DNA from: Paguma larvata
Lineage: Eukaryota; Chordata; Mammalia; Carnivora; Viverridae
Direction: 5' to 3'
Length of the DNA: 64,000 nt
Assembly (NCBI GenBank): GCA_030068075.1
Contig: CM057832.1
Location: 77,966,502 to 78,030,501, forward strand
In this document: one piece after another, positions 33,346 through 44,945 of the stretch
How positions within the stretch are numbered: position 1 is the stretch's first letter
Layout of the letters: every line of letters begins with the position of its first letter
The notes under the pieces: generated by a model
The model's input: the letters and a program-made list of their open reading frames with translations, nothing else
Databases searched by the model: none
Told to the model about the DNA's origin: nothing
Made by a program: the position numbers and the translations under genes

Positions 33346-33650
33346 CGAAATGTCTGTCAAGAATAGGATGGATAAATGTGGTATATTGTCATAGAGTTAA
33401 TCCTAAAGAACAATGAGAAAAATGGACTACAATTACATGGACAACGTAGATAAATCTCACAAGCCTAATGTTCAGTGCAGGAAGCCAGGTCCAAAATAGT
33501 GCATAATGAGTCTACGTAGTATTCATAAAGAGGAAAAAGTAATTAATGCGAAGCTAATAATGACCTATTTTTAGATCTAGGTGCTGTTCATGTGGATATT
33601 GATAACACCGGTATGTTTACTTAGTAAAAAGACCTGGAGTTACATACCTA
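33346..33650 (+). mobile_element. Old L1 ORF2 3' end / 3' UTR (direct half)
   Basis: 'aatgtctgtcaagaatagga', 'tggataaatgtggtatattg', 'acatggacaacgtagataaa' and 'gtgctgttcatgtggatatt' match plus-strand L1 ORF2 end and 3' UTR. Together with 33010-33345 it forms an inverted-plus-direct structure. Confidence 0.65.
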
Positions 33651-33935
33651 GGATTTGTGGATAGTTTTTTTTCTTTTTTTCCTGTAGATCTTTCTATACA
33701 TTCTACTTAAATAACAACCTCAAGATAGACTAACTACCCTTAGAAGAATAATCTATCAAAGACCAATTATCTTATAAGGGATGCAATTAACAGGGATGTT
33801 TTATTACAAACCTTCCTTGTAAGTTTATTCTGATCAAGGTCTATATCAAAATTTTGGCTATTGAATGTAAGCAATTGAATGGAGACAACAATATTTCACA
33901 TTAAGTTTAAACTTGATTTCAAAAAATGTTTTAAT

Positions 33936-34129
33936 CTATTTTTTATGTTTATTTTTGAGAGAGAGAGACAGAATGCAAATGGAAGAGGGGCAGAGACAAT
34001 CCAAAGCAGGCTCCAGTCTCTGAGCTGTCAGCACAGAGCCCAACATGGGACTCGAACCCACAACCCACAAACTGTAAGATTCTGATCTGAGCCAAAGTTG
34101 GACACTTAACTGAGCCACCCAGGCACCCC
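33936..34129 (-). mobile_element. Feline CAN-SINE
   Basis: Inverted: 'ttttatgtttatttttgaga', 'caaagcaggctccagtctct', 'cagcacagagcccaacatgg' and head 'gagccacccaggcacccc'. Possible TSD aaacttgattt (33909-33919) and aaacttgactt (34130-34140), but extra bases lie between the left copy and the tail. Confidence 0.93.
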
Positions 34130-34196
34130 AAACTTGACTTGGTTTAAAGAAACTTAGATTAGAACCTCCGTATGTTTTGGAGTTTCGGGGTGATGA

Positions 34197-34777
34197 TGGG
34201 GGTTCAGAGCTGACAGCCAAGAAAGAATTCTTGAAGACTTCTTTGGGCAAAAGGGTGATCTTATTAAAGCACGGGATGGGACCTGTGGGCAGAAAGAGCT
34301 ACACTGGTGTTGGGACAGGTAACTGATGATATACCCTCAGGTTGGGAGGGTGTTACGGACAGGGTAAGTCTCTAAGGAATTTTGGAAGCAAGGTTTCCAG
34401 AAACTTGAGGGACTACCTGCTGTTAGGAAATACCATTTAGTAAAACCTCGGTCATGAGATCCTTCAGATGCATATCAGGGGGCCATAAACTTGGAGTATA
34501 ATTGCCAGCATATATCCTCAAGGAGTTGAGATAAAGGAGGTTTCGAAAGGAATTTTCATATGCTAAAGTAGGCTTACAGAACCCTGGGTTGGGGGAGGAG
34601 TGGGAATGAGGGTGTCAGAATAAGGTTAGGCCAAGATTTCTTTTTCCCCTTAGCAAAGTGTCCTCATGGAGGCAGCTGAGCTCCTAGAGGGAGGTCACTC
34701 TGCCTGTTTCAAGGACTTGTCAATGGGCTGTAGGCAGTAAGGGAATTTAATTTTTCATTTGCCTTAGTTTTCCCACA
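34197..34777 (-). mobile_element. Candidate solo LTR of an endogenous retrovirus
   Basis: Read on the minus strand the segment starts TGTGGGAAAAC (34777) and ends TCTGAACCCCCA (34197), the TG...CA ends expected of an LTR. An AATAAG-type polyadenylation-like signal lies near 34260, about 65 bp from the 3' end. The length of about 580 bp fits. I could not find a matching 4-6-bp TSD, and no viral gene remnant is visible. Family not assigned. Confidence 0.4.
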
Positions 34778-35794
34778 TCACCATTGCAAGAACTTAAACC
34801 TCCTTACAGCTGGATGAGGGTAATATTAGGGCTTCAGGTAATGGAGGCTATAGGTTTCTGGAGATGAGCTATGGATAAGATTGCCTTTTTCTTGCGGTGT
34901 ACTAAGTTATCCTGCAAGACCGCAACTGTGTATAAGTCAACCATTGGCTTTCTTTCCCCTGTTCTTGGTCACCCAGGAGTGCCTGAGGAATGTCACCTGT
35001 ATTATACCTGGGTAGGGGGAGAGGGGAAGGTATGCTGGCTTGTGCTTTGCCCCCAGCTTGCCTTATGCTTTCTCATCACCTATGATCCCTTCATCTTAAA
35101 AAATGACTCAAACCTTCATCTTTGGATGATGGTTATTAATACTCCATCTCTGAGGTTAATTTCTTAGATTTTTAATGCTCCTACACCTCAGATTTATTGT
35201 AATATTCTATTACCAAATATCTTTGGTTAATAGCAATTGTTTTAATGAATGGCTATCTAAATATTTTATCCATATCGGGCAGTTATAGCATGGTGAAAAA
35301 TTAAAGATGACTGGGCATCTCCAAAAAGTAGTTTATATTCTTTGCTACCATTTATCAGTTGTTGGCATTGCATAAATTTCTTCAATTTTTGAATCATCTT
35401 TCCGTTGTTGACCAATAAACACTCTCATGGCATGTGGTAGGCATAAGATAATTGGTAACTATGCAATTTTTGGAGCCTTTCAAATTTTAAAATCTTTCTA
35501 AGAGAATTTCAGTTAGTTGGTAGAGATAAACTTTGTCATGAATAGCCTAGAAAATAGAAAACGCTTTAATTTCTCCTAAATACTTAACAGAAATCTAGGT
35601 ATCTTACTTTTAAACCCATGCTTCACTATGCCTTTGTATTGAATAGTAACACGGAATTTTCGAGTTCTGTTAGTATGTTAAGTTAGAATTGAATACAAAT
35701 CCTATCACTTATTTGACTTGATCCTGGAAGTATGCATTTGATTTGGAGAAAAGGAGTTTTTCTAATGGATTAAACATCCAGCAATTAGTAGGCT
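34778..35794. other. Unique sequence or unrecognised LTR-adjacent DNA
   Basis: A 98-codon frame (34871-35167) has no recognisable domain. The left part could be internal sequence of the putative ERV, but no gag, pol or env motif is visible. Confidence 0.35.
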
Positions 35795-35905
35795 AGTACT
35801 ACATGACAGGCACTGTTTTATTACACATTTCACAACAGCTTGGATAAAACAGAACACTATATTCCTATTACACTGAGTAGGAAAGAGAGAGGTTAAGACC
35901 TCATT
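35795..35905 (-). repeat. MIR SINE fragment
   Basis: 'catgacaggcactgttttat' followed by 'tacacatttcacaacagctt' and 'ggaaagagagaggttaagac' matches inverted MIR. Confidence 0.55.
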
Positions 35906-38900
35906 TTACACGTTACAAATATAGAGCTCCTGGAAAATTACTTGTTACATAGCCTTTTACTGATAATTATGAAATGCAATGTTGTAGATTTTAAATCTAT
36001 TTAAGGGGTTGCATGTCATTCATTTGCAGGGGAAAGTTATTTTTTCAAAGTCAGAAGTCTGCTTTAAAATTCTTTCAGCTCTGTTAGATTTTTTTCTGAT
36101 CTCCCTTAATCGTAAATGGAAATAATGAAATATAAAATAACTTTTTCCAGATTCCTTCAATGTTAATTCAGTAGAATTTGAAGTACCACCCCCACCTTCT
36201 CACCCCCCAAATATTAGGAGTTATGAGCTTGGGGGACAAGATTGTAGTTCTCTTAGCAAGTATCTAAGTATGTAACTTTCTTTTTGAAAGAAATGTTGAT
36301 TGCAGCATTATATACATGCAAAAATATACATATAAGGGCAAAAATAGAATACTCACAAACACGCCTGTGTAACCATAACCTTGGTCAGGAAATTGACACC
36401 ACCAACAAGACAAATTTCCACCCCACCACTCTTCCTCCGAGTCCCTAGACCCTTAGAATGCTAGCAAACTGTGCATCTTAATTGAGCTTTTCTAAGCGGA
36501 TTTTTTTTTTGAAATTTATCCTTTATCTGTATTGTCAAGTGTGTTGGCATAATGTTTATAATACTATTGAAATAGAGGAATATATCTTTTTCATCAGTAT
36601 TAGGAATTTATTCGTCTTCTCAGAAAAAAAATTTCATTTCTTTTACATCTTTTCCCCATATATCTCTGATCATATTTTCACTATTTCTCTTCCTTTTTTT
36701 TGGTGGGGGGAGTTAATTTGTGGTTTTTTTCTAGGTGCCTAAGAGGGATAGTTTGCTGATTTTTAGCTATTAGAGATCTTAGTTTTTGCAATCTATGTAT
36801 TTAAGACTCTGTCCCCTCTAGGCATATTTGTTTTTTTCCTTACATGTTTTGATATGTCGTATTTTTATTTCCAGTTTACTAATTTTAAATTTCCACTGTA
36901 ATTTCTTTGTTTACCTAAGTGTCTTGGGTATTTCCTGTTTGTCTTATAATTTCATGTATTTTTATATGAAATTGGGTGGATTAGGAGTCCATTATTGCAA
37001 ATTGTCTGACATGTTTAGTATTTCTCTAGTTGGCAGATCATATAGAAAATCTTTTCATAAATCAGAGCCAAAACATTTTGTTACTTAGGTGTGATAGCAA
37101 ATATTTCAGAACAGTAAATCACTAAAGCCATTACATGCAGATATATTAAGGCTAGAGATCACTACATAACAAAAGTCCTACAAATAATACATGTTGAGCA
37201 CTACCCATTTTGATTTTTTGAAAATCTTAATATTCCTATACTTGGCATAATAGCATGATGAGAGATTAAGCTCATTTTAGTCTAATACTGATATTGGTGA
37301 ATATTTGGAGCTCTGATTAGGGTCCTAATCAAATATACTTTGTAGAAGACCAGAAAAACTTTCTTCAATGGTTCGAGCTATAGAAAACCATAAAATTAGT
37401 ACATAGGTAGTATTAAAATTAGTGGTTAAGTTTTACTAAGTGAAAACTGTGGCGAAAAAAAAACAAAAGCATTGAATGCTTAAATGCTTTAGAGCTATAA
37501 CAGGAACTGGTGAGTCATCTTTCTCCATACCAAAGGATGGTTTCACAATTTAAGAGGCAGTAGAAATTAACATACCATTTTATCATTTGGATAGTAAGAA
37601 AAATGTTTTAGAATAATTAAAGGGAACCAAAAATTTTGGCTCAAAATCTGGTATCCCATATTTTGATAGAAAACTCACAGTGCCTACAACGGAGATGAAT
37701 GAACTGCATTGTTAGGAAAATCAGAAGGTCCCTGCAGTAGGTCAAAGTGGGGGAGATTTTGAATGTAGTGCATTTCTAGTTTCTAGTGAGGAATTGGTGA
37801 ATTTCGTCAAAACAATACTTTAGGTATAGGAGGTCATAAAGTGTGAGTTTTTTTATTACAGTTTGAATAAATGAAATGCCTTTACTTGTAAAAACGTGAT
37901 GTTTATTTGTATTACAAATGCAAGCCATCTGTCTTTAGAACTTAGTTAGGCCTTTTCTCTCTTAGCTTGAAGGTATAAGTACAACTTTGTCGTGAGTTAT
38001 TAAAGGGACTCCATGAGTTGTATATGCAAGTTGTACTATAAGCCCATTTGGGTTTTTGGGTGGGCTTGGGGTAGAGGACAACTCTTGGAAAAAAAAATTT
38101 GTTTCCATTGGAAGAGAAGGCTTCAGTGAGAGCTAAATAAAATGGCTTGGACCTAGCATGTATGAAGCAGGAATGACTTCAAGACCCTCATGTTGTGCTA
38201 CTTTTTCCAAAGCACATCTTTGGTGTGACTGGTAATTATGACTTGGTCTTGTCGTATTGTGGTTCCTCATGATGAAATGGCTTCAGTTAATTGAACTAGT
38301 AATTCTTAAACTTCTTTTAGCTCAAAATTTTCTCTTTACAGTTAAGGAATTGGCTTAAAAAATTGACTGCCTCACTTTTGCGAAGGACAGTGGGTCCTTT
38401 GGTCAACTACCTAAACCTACAAATATTAGAATTTCAAAAACTCTAGAAGAGGATCTGTTAATAAATGTGGTTATATAGATTATTCTCTGGCTATCACTAG
38501 GTCATTTAAGTGATTACTGCAAAGGGCCATTACCTACATAGCCAAATAACTAGCAAGCTTAACATGTTAACTAGCAAATTGAGCTATTGACATAACTTTC
38601 CTTCCAAAAAGGAAAATGAAAAAAGGTGAAGAATAATAGAAAAAAGAAAGTGAACCAGTTAAATCAAGAATGTATTTCAAACTACACAGGGCCACATGTA
38701 TATTTCCTGGTACCTCTTACTGAGTATGCACTTGCTGACTATGGTGCCAACTATGTCTGCCATATGCTATGTATATATATGACCCACCATAGTAGGCTAC
38801 AACACTAAATGATTTGATGAATGCTATTAAGCAGGAAACTCGAGGACACACGGAAGTACTTAGGGCATATTGTGAGTTTTAAGAAACGCTGTGATTTGTG

Positions 38901-39000
38901 TCTGTAAACTTCATTGGAACAAATCCTGGCATAAATTATAGTGAGCAAACTTCTGTATTTCAAAATTACTCTGGAGTAGCTATGGGTATCCAGTCATAAA
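35906..39000. other. Long unique AT-rich stretch
   Basis: Mostly unrecognised. Around 36345-36400 the text 'cctgtgtaaccataaccttg' recalls an old LINE UTR segment, and 36830-36960 weakly resembles inverted mid-ORF2 L1, but neither is firm enough to annotate separately. Confidence 0.4.
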
Positions 39001-39031
39001 AATTTCTTTGCTTTTCTTGCCCTTGCCCACA

Positions 39032-39646
39032 GACTCTGTTTATGGCCCTTGAGGGGCTCTGCTTAGAACCTCTGTTCCTTCAAATGATGAACCTATTTCA
39101 GAGCAGGCTACTATATGCTAGCCCTTTTGCTCTCTGGGGGGCAAACTGGTTGAAAAATGGTGTTCATGCTCTCTGTTCAACGGTGGAAATTTATTCCCTA
39201 CAGGCCTTGGGATAAAAGTTTCTCTGCTGTCACTAGGATTCACATGGAAGTTCAGCCTGGTGTTGGGTCAGTGCCTGAATATTTTCCAGTCCCTGAGTTT
39301 GTCTGTGAAAGTTTTAGGGTAGTATTAGCTCCCTTGAGCTAATGGACCAACTGCAGCTGTCAGACTAGTAATCAGAGGGTCCAAATCAGCTTCTACGACA
39401 GCATCCCCAATCAGAGGGAATAGCTCTGTTGGGAATCTCATCACATTTTACCGAAGAAATTGATTTTAAGGTCACTGTGGCTCATCTGAAATCTTGGTTC
39501 TCTCTCGAATGGTTGCAAGTCTGTTTCTAGATCTTGAAGCTTCTTCGTGAACTTAACGTAGATGCTGTACATGGGAAGGCCCTAAAACAGCAAATTGAGA
39601 GACCAGCCGTTCTAGACCTTGGAAGAAGAAAAATCTCTATTAGGAG
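39032..39646 (+). other. Uncharacterised ORF cluster with an exon-like segment
   Basis: Three open stretches follow each other in shifting frames: 39032-39217, 39157-39342 and about 39372-39530. Next is 39531-39646, 116 bp, open throughout, preceded by ctgtttctag (acceptor-like) and followed by gag/gtagga (donor-like). Its translation contains ELNVDAVHGKALKQQIERPA. Several CpGs survive in an AT-rich setting. I do not recognise the protein. It could be a decayed retrocopy, an old repeat, a real exon or chance. Confidence 0.25.
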
Positions 39647-40035
39647 GTAGGAGTGTGGCAAAACTACCTCCAGCCACTCTAAGAGGAATTGAACTAGGAC
39701 CCAAGCAGACACTGGTTGCCTGCAGTTGCCAAGATGTGACCGCTTCCCCTGCGGATAACCTGCCAGTAATTTAGCAGCATGGGGAGATTGCGAATTCCTC
39801 ATGCCATGTTCTTCTGTTTGCAGGTGTTTTGTGTTCCCCCTCTTAGAGGATGGTTTTGGCAACCCTGGACTTGGATTAGATCTTTCTGGCTGAGAAAATA
39901 GGCTGGGAGAAAGTGGGGACCCTGTATTAGAGCTCAGGTCTCTTTCCTCCTGTGGCTATTTTCTGGGACATGACTTGGCTCCTAATCAAGGGAATTAAAA
40001 AAAAAAAGCACAATATTAACTTTTAATACATAAAC
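39647..40035. other. Unique sequence
   Basis: A 111-codon minus-strand frame (39527-39862) overlaps the left part and has no recognisable domain. An A-run lies at about 39998-40008. Confidence 0.4.
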
Positions 40036-40170
40036 TGTAGACAGCTGGGTGAACTTCAGCATTTCCTAATCTATGAAAAGGAGATAATAAAATCTCCCTC
40101 AGGGAGTTCTCTCAAGGATTTAATGGCTTTATTGCCAGCATCTGGGACATGCATCTATTACAGGGCAGGT
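40036..40170 (+). repeat. MIR SINE fragment
   Basis: 'gcatttcctaatctatgaaa' then 'aggagataataaaatctccc', 'ctctcaaggatttaatggct' and 'gcatctgggacatgcat' follow the MIR 3' half. Confidence 0.5.
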
Positions 40171-41369
40171 TAGCTGTTACAATGCAAGACATTCTAAAAT
40201 GCTTTCCTGTGCATGGTTTCTTGGGATTGCTTATATACATCCTTTTCAAATTGTGTTCTTAGCCTGGGGCAAAACCTTTCTAATATCACCAGATCATTCA
40301 AGCTATTGTTTTAAAGAAGAAAATTTGATTGAGATTACATTGAACTTACTTTTCTTAGAATCATTGTTTTGTTCACCATCTTGTTAGAACAAGAGAGTCC
40401 TAAAAATCTAAAAGAAATTCCTTATTAATTCTATTCATCATATACAAAGTTAATGCCCTCTGTCTGCCTGGCGCTTTCAAACCATCAATTAAGTAGGCTC
40501 ATTTGCCTTAAAGTCTTCAACTTGTTTCTGTTGGTGGAATCTCATCTATAAGAAATCCATTTGAATTTGTAATGACCTTTAAATTTCTGAATGTGCAGAT
40601 TCACCATTTCCAAATTATCTCTTTGAGAGAGTAATCTGCATTGAAATTACTGAATTCATTTTCGATCTCCCATAATAAAAACATACTTAGAATCCCTAAG
40701 TTGCAGTAAGACTCTGAAAACTCACTGCCCGGTGGAATAAACTTTTAGAGGAATGCTCTCCTGGGGAGATCTTTTAAGACAGGACTGGATGTGTGTCCTT
40801 AAAATACAAAGACCATTAGAGTGGCCCTATAAGATTATGCCCTGAGCAAACTGGTCCCCCCAGGCAGGCTTAGGTGTGGAGGAGACCCACACTTTCTCTC
40901 CTACCCACACCACTTCAACCTATTTTGATGCTTGTGTCATGAGACCCCAGGCTGTCTGCAGGGCTGCTGAGAGCCTAATGTGGCACTTCACTTCTTAGGT
41001 CAATATGTATCCTAAGCCCCGCATACCTCCCTATTCCCCTCCCTGGACCTGTCACAAGACATCATTCCTTTAGGCTCTAACTCCATTTCTCCTGTTTTCC
41101 AAGGAAACCATAGGAGGAGAAAGCTGTCCATGGTAAGGTGCTTGTAGGTGCTCTTATATAGGTAATAACACTCAGCGTTTTAATAACTTGGGCCTTAATG
41201 GTAGAAAAGACATGAACTCAAATTTTTGCATATATTAATTTTTGTAGGTGTGCTTACTATTCCACTGAATAGTTTACTAGGTATTTTGATCATCAGAAAG
41301 AAGTTGATTATTAATCTCTGAAAAATTCTTTGGGCAGGTTTTGACCTCATTTTATTTATGATTCAGATC
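40171..41369. other. Unique sequence
   Basis: Nothing recognised. Confidence 0.45.
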
Positions 41370-41595
41370 AAGTGTAACCTCTGAAAGGCCTTCCTGTCTA
41401 ACATGGCTCCCATCCCTGTCCGTCTTTGTCCCCTTTTTTAATGTATTTTGTTTGACATCATTTATCATACAGACCTCATGGTCCATATATATCCCTATAT
41501 TTCCTTGTATTCTGACACGTCAACTAAAGTGGTAACCTCACGAGGGCACGTCCCTTGTTTGCCACTATATATCCCCCCTATATTTGGAACAGGAG
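41370..41595 (+). repeat. L2 LINE 3'-end fragment
   Basis: 'caagtgtaacctctgaaagg', 'ccttcctgtctaacatggct' and 'cacgagggcacgtcccttgt' then 'ttgccactatatatcccccc' give clear L2 3'-end order. Confidence 0.65.
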
Positions 41596-41599
41596 GTGT

Positions 41600-41760
41600 T
41601 ACATATTGAGTGAGGTGTTGGGCATTAACCTCACTTCCACAGTCGAGGAAACTGGACTCAGAAAAATTGAGTAATGAAAGCTAAATCTCTTATAGAAAGT
41701 GGTGGAAATGGATCAGAATCCAGGCTTGTTAGGCTCCAGATCCTTCATATTTTATTATGT
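41600..41760 (-). repeat. MIR SINE fragment
   Basis: 'gaggaaactggactcagaaa' and 'aatccaggcttgttaggctc' match inverted MIR core and box B region. Directly adjoins the L2 fragment. Confidence 0.55.
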
Positions 41761-43399
41761 CAAGCTGTAACTTTTCCCCATCCCCAGTGTAACGAGGAAG
41801 GATCCTAATGAAATATATGGCAGACAACACTAGCTCTTAGACTGTTCTTGGCTGAGTCACACCCTTCAGAATCCCTAAAATCATAATCCATGGGTTGCCC
41901 TGTATTGGATCTCTGCAGCTATCCCAGTTAATATCCATGTTTGGGGAATTCTTACAATCTAAAGTAATTTCTTAAATGAAGTCAAAAGGAACATTATCAT
42001 AGGATGAAAGAAACAATATGAAGATCAGTCCAGTATGTCAACTGGATCTTGGAAAACTGTTTATAAAAATGAAGAAGTCATAAGCACTTTACACTGGGTC
42101 TGAAGTTTGCTTATTCAAAGAAAAATCCAATAAGCAACATGCTATTTTGTGACTTAATAGAAAAAATACTTTCATTATGAACCTGTGGGATATATGTAGG
42201 TAGTTTTCATTCATTCCTTTATTCCAGGGACCCAGGGTCACAAGACAGAGGAGGGGAAAGAGGTCTTTGCCTTTTGTCTACATTGTCTGTCTGTTGCTTT
42301 TAAATCCTTGATTAATTAGCTTATTTTCTTCTGTAGCTTTTTTCTTTTTGGGTTGTTTTTTTCCCTTTCTGACTTGGTGTCATTGATACCAGGTCTTTCT
42401 TTTTGTCTGTAGGTCTACATTGTTAATGTGAGCAGATTCTAATAAGAAACAAGATGGTGTTTTATTTCCTTTCTGAAAAATAGATTCTTTCCCCCAGGCA
42501 GATGCTTATGAACATTCATGTGATTATTCAGTTAAAAAGAAAATGGATATATTCTCGTGTCTGAGTAAATCTTTAGTGATTCACAGTTTATGGTTTTCTT
42601 AATTGTAGACCTCTCTCTCATCACTTTGTGCCCTGGGTCAGTAGCTTGAGTCACCCAGGATGATAAAAGACATTTTATTTAATGAGACCCACTACTCTGA
42701 GGTTGCAGGTATAAATATACTTGTATTGTCTCATCCATGGGATCTGTACCACCTCCTCTATCCTAGGATTTGTGAAGATTTAAAAATTGCTTCCTTGCCC
42801 CAGTTCTGCTCTGAACCTCACATTAAACTTTAAGAGGATTTATAATCCTTTATAGTCATTGGGAATAAGCAGTTGGGTTCTGCGATAAGCAAACAAATTA
42901 GCCAACCTTCCCCTAATGACCATCCCTCTCTCCCTGACACTGCTGAAGGCAGATGTGTTAAGGTAATCTGCTCACCACACAGACACACACTCTGCACCAA
43001 CCAATTAGTGGTTGAAAATGTCCTGAGGAATATCCCTTTTAATTAGGCATAGACAAACGATGGCTACATGTGTCTCATATTATCTTTGAATGCTGAAGTT
43101 CCCTTAAATGGATGACTCAAGAATTAGTCTTCAACACTATTTTGGAATTGATATATCCTAATAAAGAAGACTAGAAATAGCAAGGCTGCCCCAGGAAGAA
43201 CAATACTGTCTTTGTATGTAGGGATCTAACACTTTGTTTTTTATGGTCCCACTCTCAAAAGTAAACTCTGCTCATACTATTGTGAGACAGCCCTAAGGCT
43301 TTTGCCCAATCTTACTAGTTGCTTTCTGGTTGATATCAACAAACATCTTTCAAAATCCAAATGAACTCAGATACCGTAAGGTTAGCAAATTTTGTCCAT
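41761..43399. other. Unique AT-rich sequence
   Basis: Nothing recognised; pyrimidine-rich stretch near 42330-42370. Confidence 0.45.
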
Positions 43400-43690
43400 G
43401 TATTTCATAAATCCTTTTGTATATCCAATATGTGCCAGGCCTGGAGACACAGTGGGGTCTAAGACCTATTCAGGATTTACCCTCCCAGAACTTGGACCAG
43501 TGGGGTGTCAGGCTTCAGTTAGCACTCAACTGTGATGTGAGTGTGTGAGTGTGATGTGTTTTGGTGTAGTGCCCGGGAGCTGTGGGGACATGTGTCAGGG
43601 GCCTCCTGTCTGGGGAGCAAGGAATAATTCCCAGAGGAAGCAAAGCGTGATGTAAGCGGAGATACCAGGGATGAGAATGAACTAGCTTAG
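43400..43690 (-). repeat. L2 LINE fragment
   Basis: 'tccaatatgtgccaggcctg', 'gagacacagtggggtctaag' and 'accctcccagaacttggacc' match the inverted L2 3' end. The rest is diverged. Confidence 0.55.
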
Positions 43691-43857
43691 AGATTTCACA
43701 AAGCACATGTTTATATCGTGCTTACAAGCTTCTAGTTCTGGCAAATATATTTTATGTGGATGAATAGGGCCAGAAGAATAGTTTCAAACAAAGAACTAAT
43801 GAATTTGAAAAAGGTCTCTATATCATATGTGGCATCTAATGACATGAAAATTAAGGT

Positions 43858-43893
43858 GCTCTGGTGGCGCAATTGGTTAGCGCAAGGTACTTA
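43858..43893 (+). pseudogene. tRNA-Ile(UAU)-like 5' half
   Basis: The 36 nt start gctctggtggcgcaattggt and run through ttagcgcaaggtactta. Against the mammalian tRNA-Ile(UAU) 5' half as I remember it, only about five positions differ. The D-arm gcgc/gcgc pairing is intact, and box A tggcgcaattgg (43865-43876) is unchanged in its conserved positions except where tRNA-Ile itself deviates. The anticodon position would read TAG, not TAT. The 3' half does not form a proper acceptor stem and instead reads as MIR. It is not a functional tRNA gene. Confidence 0.6.
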
Positions 43894-43913
43894 GACAAAA
43901 ATGATACAGGAAT

Positions 43914-44003
43914 GATGGGGCTTGCGTTCAAATCCCACCTCTACTGTTAACTAACCGTGTGACCCTAGACATACTAACTATGCCAACCTTTAGTTTTGTC
44001 AGG
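43914..44003 (+). repeat. MIR SINE fragment downstream of the tRNA-like half
   Basis: 'gcgttcaaatcccacctcta' (with box B-like cgttcaaatcc, 43925-43935), 'actaaccgtgtgaccctaga' and 'gccaacctttagttttgtca' follow MIR plus-strand order. A TTTT run near 43993 could end a Pol III transcript. Confidence 0.65.
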
Positions 44004-44018
44004 TCTACTTAGGATTTT

Positions 44019-44224
44019 TTTTTTTAATATTTATTTTTTTGAGAGAGACTGCATTAGTCGGGGAGGAGCAGCGAGAGAGAGAGAGAGGGAGAGAGAATCC
44101 CAAGCAGGCTCCACACTATCAGCACAGAACTCGCGGTGGGGCTCGAACCCACAAACTGTGAGATCATGCCTGAACCAAAATCTAGAGTCAGACACTCAAC
44201 CAACTGAGCCACCTAGGAACCCTT
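44019..44224 (-). mobile_element. Feline CAN-SINE with probable TSD
   Basis: Inverted: poly(T), 'aatatttatttttttgagag', 'caagcaggctccacactatc' and head 'actgagccacctaggaaccc'. acttaggatt (44007-44016) and gcttaggact (44225-44234) form a likely target duplication. Confidence 0.93.
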
Positions 44225-44759
44225 GCTTAGGACTTACTTAAATGGAATATCAAGTGTCAGCATCCCATAGTTCCTGTGTAAATGATACTATTTTGTTTCA
44301 GGATGCCTGGACAGGATTTAAAAGCCATTTATCATGGGAAACATGTGCAATAGGGTGAGAAAGTAGCCCGCTTAAATGACTTACCCCCTTATTTACGACA
44401 CGGCATAGGTGCCTTTTTCAGGATAAAATAAGCTCATGCCAGGTGCATGGTGGTGAGGACCAGTGCAATTGGCTTGCAATTGGTAGTGAATCCAAATGAA
44501 GTTAGTTTTACAAAGTGAACTTCGTATGTTCTATATGGGCTCAAGAACCTATGTCAGCATTTTGCTCCATCACCATGTGGTTTTCTGGAACACACTTTGG
44601 GAGTTTGGAGTTTGAGGTTTTATTCCTTTAATTAAGATATAAATTTTATAGAACTAAGAGTATTTCTTGAACACTCTCTCAGCTCGGACTTAGTGGAACA
44701 CGTTTCCACTTACCATTTAAGCCGTATGTATGAGCATCTGGCTGGGAAGTAGTCCTTGC
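44225..44759. other. Unique sequence
   Basis: Nothing recognised beyond the SINE's right TSD copy. Confidence 0.45.
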
Positions 44760-44945
44760 AGAGGTTGGGGGCTTAGACTGCAGAGTTTCCCTGACTGGGT
44801 TCTAGTTGTGGCTCTGCTAAATATTAGCTTGGGCAAGTTAATATCACTGAGCCTCTAGGACAATTAATAATTGGCATAATTACGGTAATAATCACTTGAC
44901 AGTGATTTCAGGGTCCATTAAGATGATTCAAAGCATAGGCTACAA
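44760..44945 (+). repeat. MIR SINE
   Basis: 'gactgggttctagttgtggc', 'tctgctaaatattagcttgg' and 'gcaagttaatatcactgagc' match MIR plus strand from the box B region through the core. Confidence 0.7.

Noticed and set aside
33909..34140. Firm TSD for the SINE at 33936-34129
   Set aside because: The 11-bp repeats match, but extra bases separate the left copy from the SINE tail, so chance cannot be excluded.
43858..43945. Functional intron-containing tRNA-Ile(UAU) gene
   Set aside because: The 3' half does not pair with the 5' acceptor strand, the anticodon position is altered, and the downstream sequence is MIR.
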